NCBI GenBank assembly: GCA_933228675.1
Contig: OW121744.1
Coordinates: forward strand, 61,545,928 to 61,609,927
Direction: 5' to 3'
Length of the DNA stretch: 64,000 nucleotides
From: Stomorhina lunata
Lineage: Eukaryota; Arthropoda; Insecta; Diptera; Rhiniidae
The notes under the pieces are model-generated. The model did not search any database. It saw nothing but the letters and a program-made list of their open reading frames with translations, and had not been told where the DNA came from. This document shows positions 10,391 through 21,531 of this stretch, in pieces (the first letter of the stretch is position 1; the number at the start of each line of letters is the position of its first letter). The position numbers and the translations under genes were made by a program.

Positions 10391-12429
10391 TAATGTTTTG
10401 AAGGACCCTTGAACTAATTATATTCAAATCCATGGCAAAACTTTACTTCAGATCAAAATGTGGAATATTTCTGATATAATTATTAAAACCTAATAACATG
10501 ACCCCTTTACTAATTTAAAATTTTCAAAATTTAAAACAAAGAAAGGAAAAACCAACATATGAAACAATTGATCTACATAAATTAAAATATAAAAAATAAA
10601 GAAAAGCTACTAAATAATCCTATAAATATCACAAACAATATAATGAAATAATACATTAATTTTATATAACTATAAAACATAATGATATTATTGCTAGAAA
10701 ATATTGTATATTGGATAAATATGAAATGTTTGAATAGAACAAATTAAATAGTGATACTTTACCGCAAGTGTTCCTGCAGTACTACTCTAGATATTTTGGA
10801 AAATTAATGACACAAATGTTAAGCATCGCAACAAGTTTCATTTTAATACGATACGAGTACGAGGAGAGTATGAAGATGATGAATGAACGAACGAACGAAC
10901 GAACATGATGGAAAGACAAACATAAACGTAGACAAAAGACGACAATAAAAGGTTAAATGGTGGTGGAGGTTTCAAATTTCAAATTGAGGGTTTTTGTTAT
11001 TTTTCAAATTTGGTTTTTCAATTTGTTATAGACCAAAAATAAAGTGGAATTAATGGGGTGGGTAACAAGAAATTATTTTCAATTTTTAATAGATTTGAAT
11101 TTAAAATAATAATTAAAAAATAAGTAATAAAATAAAACAAGAATTGATTGCACAATATGAAAAACGAAAACATAAAATCGTAGGTCGTGACAAGAATGAT
11201 GATAATAGACATTGATGATGTTGGCGATATATGTTGGAGTTGGAGAAGATGTACATGGAAGATTATGATGGATGTCATGACGTAGATAAATAATTTTATT
11301 ATTTTTGATTATTGGCGAATAACAAATTATATATGAAAATGCATTAGAATATTAAATTGTGATTGAAAATATAGGAAGTGCGTTTAAACAAATTCGTCCA
11401 CATGTTTTCTTCCATAAGCAATTCTTTATGCCTGACACATTAAGATTGTTTTTTTTTTTTCATTTATGTTTCCATAAATTCTATCAAAAACAGGGAAACA
11501 AATTAAAAGTCAGTGACAAAATTAATAAATATGTTTAACAAAATTCAGCTTGGTCCTCAAAAGAGTAGTCACAAATCGGAAAGTGTGTCAAAAGTCTGAA
11601 AGTAAGTCTGCGGAAAGAAAAACTTATGTTTTTTTTCCTGGGACCAGAAAATATAAATCACATTAAAAAAAAAATGCTGAAGATCACAAAATAGAAGTAG
11701 GGGGCAAATCGACACATTCGATATCGATCAAATGCAAATGTTTTGTAGTATATTTTAAGGATGTTTAAAATTATTTCCGTTGCAAAAAGTTTTGTAAAAA
11801 CATATAAGCCCAGTTCACAATCCTTTGCGAAAATTCTAGCAAATGATATAATAAAAGTATGCTTCAAAAACGTTTATAAAATAACTTAGATTTCGATCCA
11901 TTTCCAATACAGGTGATTCGGCCCCAGGTCTCAGAAATCTCAGAATTCCGACCAAGTATTTTTATGCTTTTACAATTGTAGTGTGTGGGCAGAATTAATT
12001 TGCCCATAACAAGTTATAGCAAAAGAACTGTTCGCTCTTAGCCGCTCTAAAGATATCACTGCGACGCGATTCTGAGAGTTTGAAGCTTTTCCACTGTGTG
12101 TCCCGTTTCACACGAATCAGGTTTACTTGATCAGTTTTTCTTTAAATTCTATTGAACCTGCATTCACGTTCATACACGAACATTTTCTTTATCAGTTTTC
12201 ATTTTATTTTCCTTAAATTTCATACAAATTTTCAAAATTTTCGTAAATTTGATAGTACGGTCAGTTTTGTATCAATTTTAATTCTGTCAGTTTTTTCTCA
12301 TACAAATTCAAGACTTGATAAGCCAAACCTGACTAATGTAAAAATAGACTAATCTCCAGATCTCTCCCCCACGACTTTTTCCGATATAATCGTTGTATTG
12401 CTCTCGAAGTCAAATATATTAAACTGTTT
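10391..12429. other. Intron sequence without a recognised gene
   Basis: AT-rich. A short tetranucleotide GAAC tract lies near 10880-10905. A small copy of the dispersed repeat also found at 300-325 (AGAATTCCGACCAAG) lies near 11940. The short open frames here have no recognisable similarity. Confidence 0.5.
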
Positions 12430-12850
12430 TCGTTTTGTTGTTGTTGTTGTATATGCAATATTATTGTTAACCCATTACAGGACAAGAGTGTCATATAGCA
12501 CTCAAATTTTTATGAAGATTCAAGTGATTTTACAACAAATCACAACTGATTTTGATTTTGTTTTTTATTGAACCATATACAAATTGTTAGTTTATATATT
12601 GAATAAGCCAAAACTGAAGTGGACATGAGTGCCATATAGCACTCCGCCACGGGACGGGCTGGCTGCACGCTTTAGATAATTTGACACCAAATTTGGGTTT
12701 AAGATACATTAATTACTATATGTTCCAAGTTTGGTGCAAATCGATTCGCGTGTCCACTTATGGGTTAATATCGAAGAAGTGACAGCCCTTGATCGAATCC
12801 TACCATTTCCGAGTCGTTCCGGTGCAAAGAACGAATGCCATGGAAACGAA
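12430..12850 (-). repeat. Dispersed repeat interrupted by a TTAA MITE
   Basis: The outer parts (12430-12466 and 12769-12850), read on the minus strand, align with 270-385 on the plus strand, including the triplet tract. The alignment jumps exactly over 12467-12768, which is the TTAA-bounded MITE. The repeat borders the 3' end of the LINE at 12851-15063 but is probably a separate family. Confidence 0.6.
12467..12768. mobile_element. piggyBac-type MITE with subterminal palindromes
   Basis: The element is bounded by TTAA (12467-12470 and 12765-12768) with CCC...GGG ends. The left end reads CCCATTACAGGACA and the right end in reverse complement CCCATAAGTGGACA. A palindrome GAGTGTCATATAGCACTC (12486-12503) starts 15 bp inside the left end, and a second version, GAGTGCCATATAGCACTC, is at 12627-12644. 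No coding capacity. The TTAA duplication and CCC ends are those of piggyBac superfamily elements; assignment is by structure only. An uninterrupted paralogue of the target is at about 341. Confidence 0.75.
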
Positions 12851-15063
12851 CTGTTTTGTGTGGGTTAGGTTAGGCATTCAGCCGATGAAGTCAGCGTCAC
12901 TTGGGTCCTTAAAAAAGAAAAACAAGCAGTTATTAATTCCAGACCATCGATGAGAGGCTTATTCAAGCCAGCCTTGATAAATGAGTCTATTTTACGAATG
13001 TCAATACTAGCTAGATCGGATATATCAGGCAGAAAAAACGAACCCATATTAAGAGCCCTCAAAATTGAAAGAGTGGGGCAGTGACAGAGAAGATGAGTTA
13101 CTGTCTCTTCCTCTTCGATGTCGTGACAATTGCAACAGTAGTCTTAGTGTTAAAGGTTAAGTCTTCTGGCGTGCAACCCAAAAACGCAATGTCCTGTTAA
13201 GGTTGAGATTAGGTTGAGGAGTCGTTGGCTAAGTAGAGAAACCAAGCATTTAGAACGTTTATTGTTATAAGCGGGCAATGTTTGCCTGGAGATTGAACAG
13301 TGGTTTCAGTGGACCAAGTGTTCTCGGCTGACCCATTAAGATATTGCCTAATTACTTATTTGCAGACGATGTTGTCCTGACGAAGGAGAGCACCGGATTT
13401 ACCAAGTTTGTCCGCAGTGGAGTTAATAGCTATGTTGTTGTGTGCGGGCACCCAGAAAAGTTCGATAGAACGGACGATCTTAGAATTTTAAAGAAGAATC
13501 CCCCTGGTTTGATGTGGTGAGTGCAGGCCACCAAACCAGCGCACTATACATTAATATAGGCTTGAGAACCATGTCAAAGAGCAAGGTAGTGTTGATAGGA
13601 TTAAGTTCCCAGGTACACCCTGAAATGGGTATTTAGGTTCTAGTAAAGTTTTGAGTCCAAAATGCATGGCATGGTCAAAATACAACTTTTACCTTATTCA
13701 ATTTGGGAAATAAAAAAGTTGGTATCTTGTATTTCCGCCAAAAAAGTACAAGTTCCATTTTAGTGGGATTGACGACCCAGGCCGTTAGATACTCTCCAAC
13801 GGTAGAGTATGTCAAGAGCAGTTTCAAGATGCTATGACAGTGTGTTGAGAAATTTTCCTGACGCTGCTAAAGCGAGATCGTCTGCGTATGCGACTCTGGT
13901 TTTATATTGTTAAAGGCGCTCTCTATGTCTAAGAAGGCGACAGGTGTAAATTCGCCGAACTTAACAGATTTTTAATATGACTTAATGATGAGCAGTCTCA
14001 ACAGGTTTGCCTTAGTTGTAGGCATGCTGCGAGCTGAAAAAAAAATGAAAAATTGGCGTAGATGCGCATCAATGATACGCTCCAAAGTTTTGAAAAGGAT
14101 GGAATAAAAACTTACAGGTCTGAAGTCCTTCGGTTTCGTATGTTTAGCTTTACCTGCTTTTGGGGATAAAGAAAAGGTTGCACCTGATCCAAGCTTCTGG
14201 TATATAATATAGCATGAGACAAATCGTTATATATCAGAGTTAGCAAGGTCAATAGGAGGTCGGCATTATGTTGCAGATCTGTTGGAATAAACCATCAGGA
14301 CCCGCAGTTTTATATGGGTCGAAACTGTCAAGAGTCCATTGAATTCTTTTCCTGATTAGGGGGATCGTAGTGGACTCGAAAACGGAGTAATAATTGGTTG
14401 TGTAAGCATATAGAGTGGAAAGTGGGTTTCTAAATGGAACTCAAGGGTTTCAGATCTACTTGTCGTCGAGTGCCCGCCGCTATAATTTTGAATGTACCCA
14501 GGGGACGTTTTCAGGATTTTGAGAAGTCTACTAGTATCGGATGAACCTTCAACGTCGCTACAAAAGTTCCTCCAAGACTGTCTCTTCGCATTTTGAACAA
14601 GGTTTTTTATTCTAGTAACAGAGGCTTTGTAGGAGATTCAGTTAGCGGTTGTTTTGTCCTCGTTCAAAAGTCGGCGACATTCTTTCCTGAGTGCCGCAAC
14701 GTCAGATTACCACCGGGTGGGTTTCTTTTTACCTCTCCTGGTAGTGAACCTAAAAGCCAGATTTGTGGATTAGTCTAAGGCGTCAGTTAGTACGTTTACC
14801 GCCTGATCAATGTCGTCTCGAGTTTTGATACTCGGTAAAGGGTCCAGGAAGGCCGTATGGATTTCCCAGTTCGTCTTCCTCCTATTTCTATTAGGAGTGA
14901 CTTTCTCCCGTTGAGCTTCGATTTCATATACAATATATCGATGATCAGGAAAGGAGCAGTCATTGGAGACCTTCCAGTTCTTAATCAAAGCTGAGTTCAA
15001 GGTGCTAACTATCGTGATGTCAAGGACCTGCTGTCTATTAGGATTCTTAAAGAGTGAATTCAT
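12851..15063 (-). pseudogene. Decayed LINE with endonuclease, RT and RNase H
   Basis: Minus-strand blocks in order are: endonuclease C-terminal part (15063-14770, with QQVLDITIVSTLNSALIKNW and a DHRYI motif), RT motif YKTAGPDGLF (about 14325-14290), KPKDFRPVSFYSILFKTLER (about 14140-14080), a DIESAFNNI segment (about 13940-13910), an intact YADD box (VAYADDLALAASG, about 13895-13857), and an RNase H stretch FWVPAHNNIAINSTADKLG (about 13460-13400). A C-terminal segment at 13062-12865 follows an HD/CHC region. Frameshifts and stops separate the blocks. Domain order matches the I/LOA/R1 group of non-LTR elements. It lies inside the myosin intron, in the same orientation as the gene. Confidence 0.87.
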
Positions 15064-15374
15064 TTTTTTAAACGCACTTCTTCGAATAGCAAAAATAATT
15101 TACAATATATGGGGAACAAAAATATATGTAATTAAAAAAATCGGGAAAGGGGGAAAACTTAATGACAAAATTAATTTCAACATAATAAAACTAAATAATA
15201 AAAAAATATATATATAAAAAGCGCATATAAAAATATAAATTTTTTAATCAAAATTAAAAACCCTAAACCAAATAAAAACATTAATTTAAAGAAAAACTCA
15301 AACAAAACTTTAAAGAAATTTTGTTTCGTAAAAAATTAAAAAATATTTTATATACAAAACCAGGAAATACTTAC

Positions 15375-15398
15375 AATAATTAAAGCCGGATGTGGTCC
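15375..15398 (-). CDS. zip: 24-nt microexon for the loop-1 insert of non-muscle myosin II
   Basis: Eight codons, GPHPALII, lie between an AG acceptor (15400-15399) and a perfect GTAAGT donor (15374-15369), phase 0 at both ends. A run of T on the minus strand about 20-30 nt upstream provides a pyrimidine tract. It joins in frame after the P-loop exon (...KPKGSGA) and before either the 49-codon cassette exon or GELEQQ. From memory, the Drosophila long isoform has a Pro-His-Pro-Ala motif at this exact place directly followed by the N..VN.KK stretch, which is the main reason to call so small an exon. It lies 7.55 kb from the cassette exon and 22.8 kb from the P-loop exon. Confidence 0.75.
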
Positions 15399-15403
15399 CT
15401 TTA

Positions 15404-16490
15404 TTGGTGTTAAATTAAAAAAAAAAAAACATACAAATTGGATTTTTTTTAATTTATGGTGGATTTTTGTTTTTGGTTTTTGAGAAGAAAACATAGATTT
15501 GCAGGAATTTGTTGAGTTTGTCAGAAGTGTGTAGAAATGGAGGTGTTTTTGGTGGTGGTAGTGGTGGATTTGGTGAATTTGGTTGAAATATTTGTACAAA
15601 AATTTATTTATTTACAATAAAAAATATTTAAATTGTACATAATTTTTTATGTTTAAAATTGTAGCAAATATTTATTTGTATAATTTTTGCAGCAACAACC
15701 AAATTATGTTTACAACAACCAAATAAAGTGTAAATATTATTGTTTTTTTTTTTTTGTTTTTTAAGGAGCGTGTTTAATTTTAATATTTGCAGAAGAAGTA
15801 TACATGAAAATAAACAAAGAAAAAGAAAAAATTTATAAATATAAATAAATTAAAAATTTAATTGTAAATTATAAATAATTGAACATATACACAGAAAACC
15901 AAAAATTCATAGCAGTCATTTTTGGTAAATATTATGAATTGAATACAAATTTTGGATAATCGAAAAAGTATTTGCCCATTTTTTGCCAAAAGATGGCACT
16001 TAAATTAAAATAAAACACTCTAGAAAGCTGACATATGAAGCTTCATTTCTTGTGTTTTTTGTTTTGTTACAAGGGGTTCTATTTTTACCTCGGGAACTCA
16101 AACAGTTCCCGAGGTAACACAGCTATATCAATAGCTAAAATCTGACAACGCTATTATAAAGTTTGATATGTTTCGCATGAACGTACTTAGAACGATTTAA
16201 TGTAAAATTGAATTGTCCACAGTTTACAGTTGGTTAGCTGGTCTACTACTAAGCACAACATATGAAAATCTGTCCAGGTTCGAGACCCAGGTTCGGCAAC
16301 GGATTTATGCTGTGGATTTTCGCAACTGACCATTTTTTTGACAGAAGATTAGAATGGAAGGGTTATACTAAAGAGGTGAAAGTTAGCGAAAAGGACTGAT
16401 AATTCTTTATATTATTTAACACTGTAATTGCACGTCTGTTTTCAGTAACAGCGAAATTCTGCAGCCAATTTTGTTTTTTACATCGAAGGC
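15404..16490. other. Intron sequence; possible tRNA-related SINE trace
   Basis: AT-rich, with no gene. Near 16228-16305 there is GGTTAGCTGG followed about 60 bp later by GGTTCGAGACC, spacing and sequence resembling RNA polymerase III A and B boxes of tRNA-derived SINEs. No cloverleaf can be drawn, so this is at best a decayed SINE head. Confidence 0.3.
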
Positions 16491-16496
16491 GTGTTA

Positions 16497-16880
16497 TTGC
16501 TATAATTTTCTTCTTCTTTTGTTATCCTTGACTCCCAGTGGAGCATAGGTCCTCAACCATCCGTTTATATCAAACTCTATTGTGAGATGTTAGGCATACG
16601 TCATTCCATGAATAGTTTGCTGCTTGCAACTCCGCATCAGTTGACCTTCTCTAGGTGCTCCAATTCGACAGCGGCTTCCCTGTGGATTCCAACGAAGCGC
16701 TTGTCGAGCAATGTTGGTATTTGGCCTTCGTAGCGTGTGGAATATCCACCGCAATTTCCGTTGACATACCTCTACAGAAGCAGGAATTTGGTTTGTCGGG
16801 TTTAGAAGATCTTCATTCGATTCGGCCACCAACCGTTAAGGGCTTGCAGCAAGCATTTGTTTGCAAAGGTTTGTAGGCGC
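16497..16880 (-). pseudogene. 3' end of a second non-LTR retrotransposon family
   Basis: A minus-strand frame at 16832-16590 includes CQRKLRWIFHTLRRPN followed by ARQALRWNPQGSR, the C-terminal signature of a large group of endonuclease/RT retroelements. It is followed by a GAAGAAG-type tail near 16505. The terminal block around CTCCACTGGGAGT is repeated, in plus-strand form ACTCCCAGTGGAGCATAG, near 21450 and 57950. The copy is 5' truncated and shows a stop before the tail. Confidence 0.75.
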
Positions 16881-17729
16881 TAATCGATGGCATTTGTGCA
16901 AGATGGACTTGACAGAGTTGTATATTCGTAATTTAGTATTTTCTACCACATCCACGCCAAAAATAGAAAATTTTGATGCATCTAATGTAAGCCTCTACAT
17001 TGTACCGTCTGCTTATCACATGTTTCGGTCTCTTAAAAATATTATTGTTCTGCAACGATGGAATTCTGAAGCTACCCGAAAAATGGTAAAATATACTTGA
17101 TAGTAATTGACAATACGTACTTTAAAAAATAAAATGGGCGGTAATTCCTTTTTAGATTATCCAATATATTATATCTTATAAATTCTATTAATGAATTACA
17201 CGAAAAAATTAAATTTTGCAAAACAATTCATAATATTTGTGTTAAAACTTATTTTTTAAAGAAATTTAAAATTTTACAAAAATTTGCCTACACCAAAATT
17301 TTTATGGCTAAATTGCAGAGTGATAAAATGCTGATAAATGATTATTTAAAAGCAAAATAAGAATAAAAATGATTTTGTATAGAAAGTAAAAATTGTATGC
17401 TTTCTGAAATAGGAAATAATAGTTTAATCTTTACTATTGCGATTTTTAATAATACCGATATTTTTAAACTGATTCAAACTTATTTCTAAAATTGTTTGAT
17501 AACTAAGTTCAACTTTGGCCTTAAATTAATTTAAATGCATTATATCATTAAATTTGCATTCCAAAGTTATTTAAAAACATTTTTAACTCGTTTATTTAGA
17601 AAATTAAAAAAAAATTAACAAAATAAGTGCAATATTTTGAAGTGCTTGAAAAAATATTGAAAGCGGCATTTACACTATTTTTAATTTTTATCAGATGGTG
17701 TAAAGACACCTTTGGAAAGGACTGTAAGC
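16881..17729. other. Intron sequence without a recognised gene
   Basis: AT-rich. The small open frames show no similarity I can name and no repeat structure was noticed. Confidence 0.45.
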
Positions 17730-19865
17730 TTCACAAGTAATTTTGACTATATAAATTTCCACGATTGCAATTTTGACTATATAAAGATCCACGATTGCAG
17801 TTTTGACTATATAAATTTCCACGATTGCAATTTTGACTATATAAAGATCCACGATTGCAATTTTGACTGTATAAAGATCCTCGATGGTAATTTTGAATAT
17901 ATAAAGATCCAATATTGTTATTTTGAATATATAAAGATCCACGATTGTAGTTTTGACTATATAAAGACCCACGATTCTAGTTTTGACTACATAAATTTTC
18001 ACGATTGTTATTTTGACTATATAAAGATTTACGATTGTAATTTTGCCTATACAAAGATCTACGATTATAATTTTGACTATATAAAGATCCACGATTGTAA
18101 TTTTAACTATATAAAGATACACTATGGTAATTTTGACTATATAAAGATTGTAATTTTGACTATATAAAGATCCACGATTGAAATTTTGACTATATAAGGA
18201 CCTATGATTGTAATTTTGACTATATAAATTCCCACGATTTTAGTTTTGACAATATAAAGATCCTCGATTGCAATTTTGTAATTTGGACTATATAAAGATC
18301 CACGATTGTAGTTTTGACTATATAAAGATTCTCGATTGTTATTTTGACTATATAAAGATCCACGATTGTAATTTTGACTATACAAAGATCCACGATTGTT
18401 ATTTTGACTATATAAAGATCCACGATTGTAATTTCGACTATATAAAGATCCAAGATTGCAATTTTGGCTATATAAAGATCCGCGATTGTAATTTTGCCTA
18501 TATAAAGATCTACGATTATAATTTTGACTATATAAAGATCCACGATTGTAATTTTGACTATATAAAGATCCACGATTGTAGTTTTGACTATATAAATTTC
18601 CACGATTGTTATATTGACTATATAAAGATTTACGATTGTAATTTTGACTATATAAAGATCTACGATTGTAATTTTGACTATATAAAGATCCACGATTGAA
18701 ATTTTGACTATATAAGGATCCATGATTGTAATTTTGACTATATAAATTTCCACGATTTTAGTTTTGACTATATAAAGATCCTCGATTGCAATTTTGACTA
18801 TATAAAGATCCACAATTGTAATTTGGACTATATAAAGATCCACGATTGTAATTTTGACTATATAAAGAGATCCACGATTGTAATTTTGACTATACAAAGA
18901 TCTACGATTGTAATTTTGTCTATATAAAGATTCACGATTGTAATTTTGACTATACAAAGATCTACGATTGTAATTTTGTCTATATAAAGATTCACGATTG
19001 TAATTTTGACTATGTAAAGATCTACGATTGTAATTTTGACTATATTAAGATCCACGATTGTAATTTTGAATATATAAAGACCCACGATTGCAATTTTGAC
19101 TGTATAAAGATCCATGATTGTAGTTTTGACTATATAAAGATCCACGACTGTTATTTTGACTATATCTTTATATATATAATTTGGACTATACAAAGAACCA
19201 CGATTGTAATTTTGTCTATATAAAGATTCACGATTGTAATTTTGACTATGTAAAGATTTACGATTGTAATTTTGACTATATTAAGATCCACGATTGTAAT
19301 TTGGCTATATAAAGATCCACGATTGTAATTTTGACTATATAAATTTCCACGATTGTAGTTTTGACTATATAAAGATCCTCGATTGCAATTTTGTAATTTG
19401 GACTATATAAAGATCCACGATTGTAATTTTGACTATATAAAGATCTACGATTGTAATTTTGACTATACAAAGATCCACGATTGTAATTTTGTCTATATAA
19501 AGATCCACGATTGTAATTTGGCTATATAAAGATCCACGATTGTAATTTTGACTATACAAAGATTTACGATTGTAATTTTGTCTATATAAAGATCCGCGAT
19601 TGTAATTTTGCCTATATAAAGATCTACGATTATAATTTTGACTATATAAAGATCCACGATTGTAATTTTGACTATACAAAGATCCACGATTGTAATTTTG
19701 TCTATATAAAGATCCACGATTGTAATTTTGACTATGTACGAGTAAAGATCTACGATTGTAATTTTGACTATATAAAGATCCACGATTGAAATTTTGACTA
19801 TATAAAGATCCAGGATTCAAACTTTGACTATTTCAAGGTCCATGATTGTAATTTTAACTTGTGAA
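17730..19865. repeat. Satellite-like array of a 30-bp unit
   Basis: About 70 tandem copies of a 30-bp unit that can be read as TTTTGACTATATAAAG plus ATCCACGATTGTAA, with point variants (a TTTCC form, CTCGATTGC, and a form with an inserted TTGTAATTTGG). Because 30 is divisible by three, long open frames run through it on both strands; these are artefacts. Blocks of variants recur about 500-600 bp apart (for example 18177 and 18694), suggesting an irregular higher-order pattern. The array is bracketed by a 9-bp inverted repeat, TTCACAAGT at 17730-17738 and ACTTGTGAA at 19857-19865. Each unit contains a TATATAAAG string. Confidence 0.95.
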
Positions 19866-21439
19866 ACATACTTAACCTTCATTGGAAATAAGCATCAAAC
19901 TAGTCAAAAACTCATTCCAAAACAAAGCTCTAAAGAAAATTTAATTTAAATTATAAACTTTAGACTTGAAAAGTTTATAAACAAAAGAAAAGAATTAAGT
20001 TATATATACACAAATACAAAAGATAATAAAAATTGCACTTATTTTAACAAGAATCAAGTGAAATTTATTGAAAAGCTAAAACTAACTTTGAGGTATCACT
20101 TACTTTGGCCTAAACTATTTTTCAATAATGGTGTAGGATAAAATAAATTTTGTATTATAAAAAAAAATTGAATATGGCTTAAACAAAGAAAATCTATTTT
20201 ACGAAGAGTAAAGAAGTAAATTATTTTTTAACAGTTATTTTTTCAAGAAAATTATTTGTTTTTAGAAAAATAAAAATGTTTATTATTTCAAAGATAAGAT
20301 TAATTTTAATTTATTTCTATACGTAATAATTATTTTTATAACAAAATTCTCTTATCGTTTTTTGTTCTATCGATAGAAAATGTTCAATACATGAAAATGT
20401 TTAAAAGGGGTCGAAGTAATTGAAAATGACTCATTTTGTTTATAGTTTAAAATTTCGGAAACATGCTCGTACTTTTTTGTTAAAATTTATTGACACAATT
20501 TTTTTTTTTTTTGGTAATTGAGGTTTTGAAAGCTTTTTTTATGATTAAATAATGTTCTATATTTAGTAGCTTTTATAGAGTAAATTAATCAGATTATTTT
20601 TTTTCTAAATACCAGATGATGATTGATTGCATTTTAAATGCAAAGCCACAAACATGCATTTATTTAAATAGCATTTAGCGGGAATATTGCTTGTGCTAAC
20701 AGAAATTACGGCTCCGAATTTCATTGGAATAGGTTTGTATTTGAACTTATCTACCACCAATAAAATCTACTCTTAAAACTCATTTATTTCAGCCGTAATT
20801 CATAAAAGCCCTCGTAAATCTGACGATAGTTTCAATTATATTATAGTATATTATAAAATTCTCGTACAATCTCGAGCTAGGGTTAAAGCAAAGACTCTAT
20901 AATACAACGATATTGCACTTCATAAATTTTTTTGTACCAAAAGTGATCATTAAGGACTAGGACTATTTATTTATGGGATGAGGTGATCACGCAAATCAGT
21001 TCCGATGTGCAAATGGTCTTGAACGGAAATCTAAGAAATGGTGGCATTGAATTTTCTGTTGTTTTTTGGAGATGATATTTATTAATGTTTACATAATTGT
21101 CAATCTTCTGAAAAAATAACTATTTTAAAATTCAGTTGTTCTCTATCTATGGGCCTACTGGATCAGAATAATCCAACAATAAACCGTAAAAGTTTGAAAG
21201 CTACTTCCCCCGACAACCAATATGCTCCAAGTTTCAAAAAAGATAGTGAAAAAACGAATCAGTTTCAAAAGATGTTCGTTTAGACAATCTTGGAATAATT
21301 GGCCATCTTTTGTCAAAAATCGGGGAAGATGCGAGTTTTGCAGTATGAAAAAAATTTAATCGAAGCCTTATTCCAAATATTGTTATTGTGATGAATATCT
21401 ATGTCGCAATGACAAGAAAAACTGCTTCGTCAAATTCTG
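19866..21439. other. Intron sequence without a recognised gene
   Basis: AT-rich, with no coding similarity or clear repeat seen. Confidence 0.45.
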
Positions 21440-21480
21440 TTATAATTAACTCCCAGTGGAGCATAGGGCTTCGTCAAATA
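21440..21480 (-). repeat. Tail fragment of the LINE family seen at 16.5 kb
   Basis: The block ACTCCCAGTGGAGCATAGGG matches the ends at about 16530 and 57950. Only the last 30-40 bp are recognisable. Confidence 0.5.
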
Positions 21481-21531
21481 CCATTGAATAAACGTATAAA
21501 AAAGTATAAAATTACGTTACAATTCAAAAAA

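Noticed and set aside
17691..19820. Long open frames of repeated decapeptides on both strands
   Set aside because: They arise from a 30-bp tandem unit whose length is divisible by three; no start context, no domain, and similar openness on both strands.
20879..20885. GGGTTAA as a MITE end
   Set aside because: No partner end and no subterminal palindrome.
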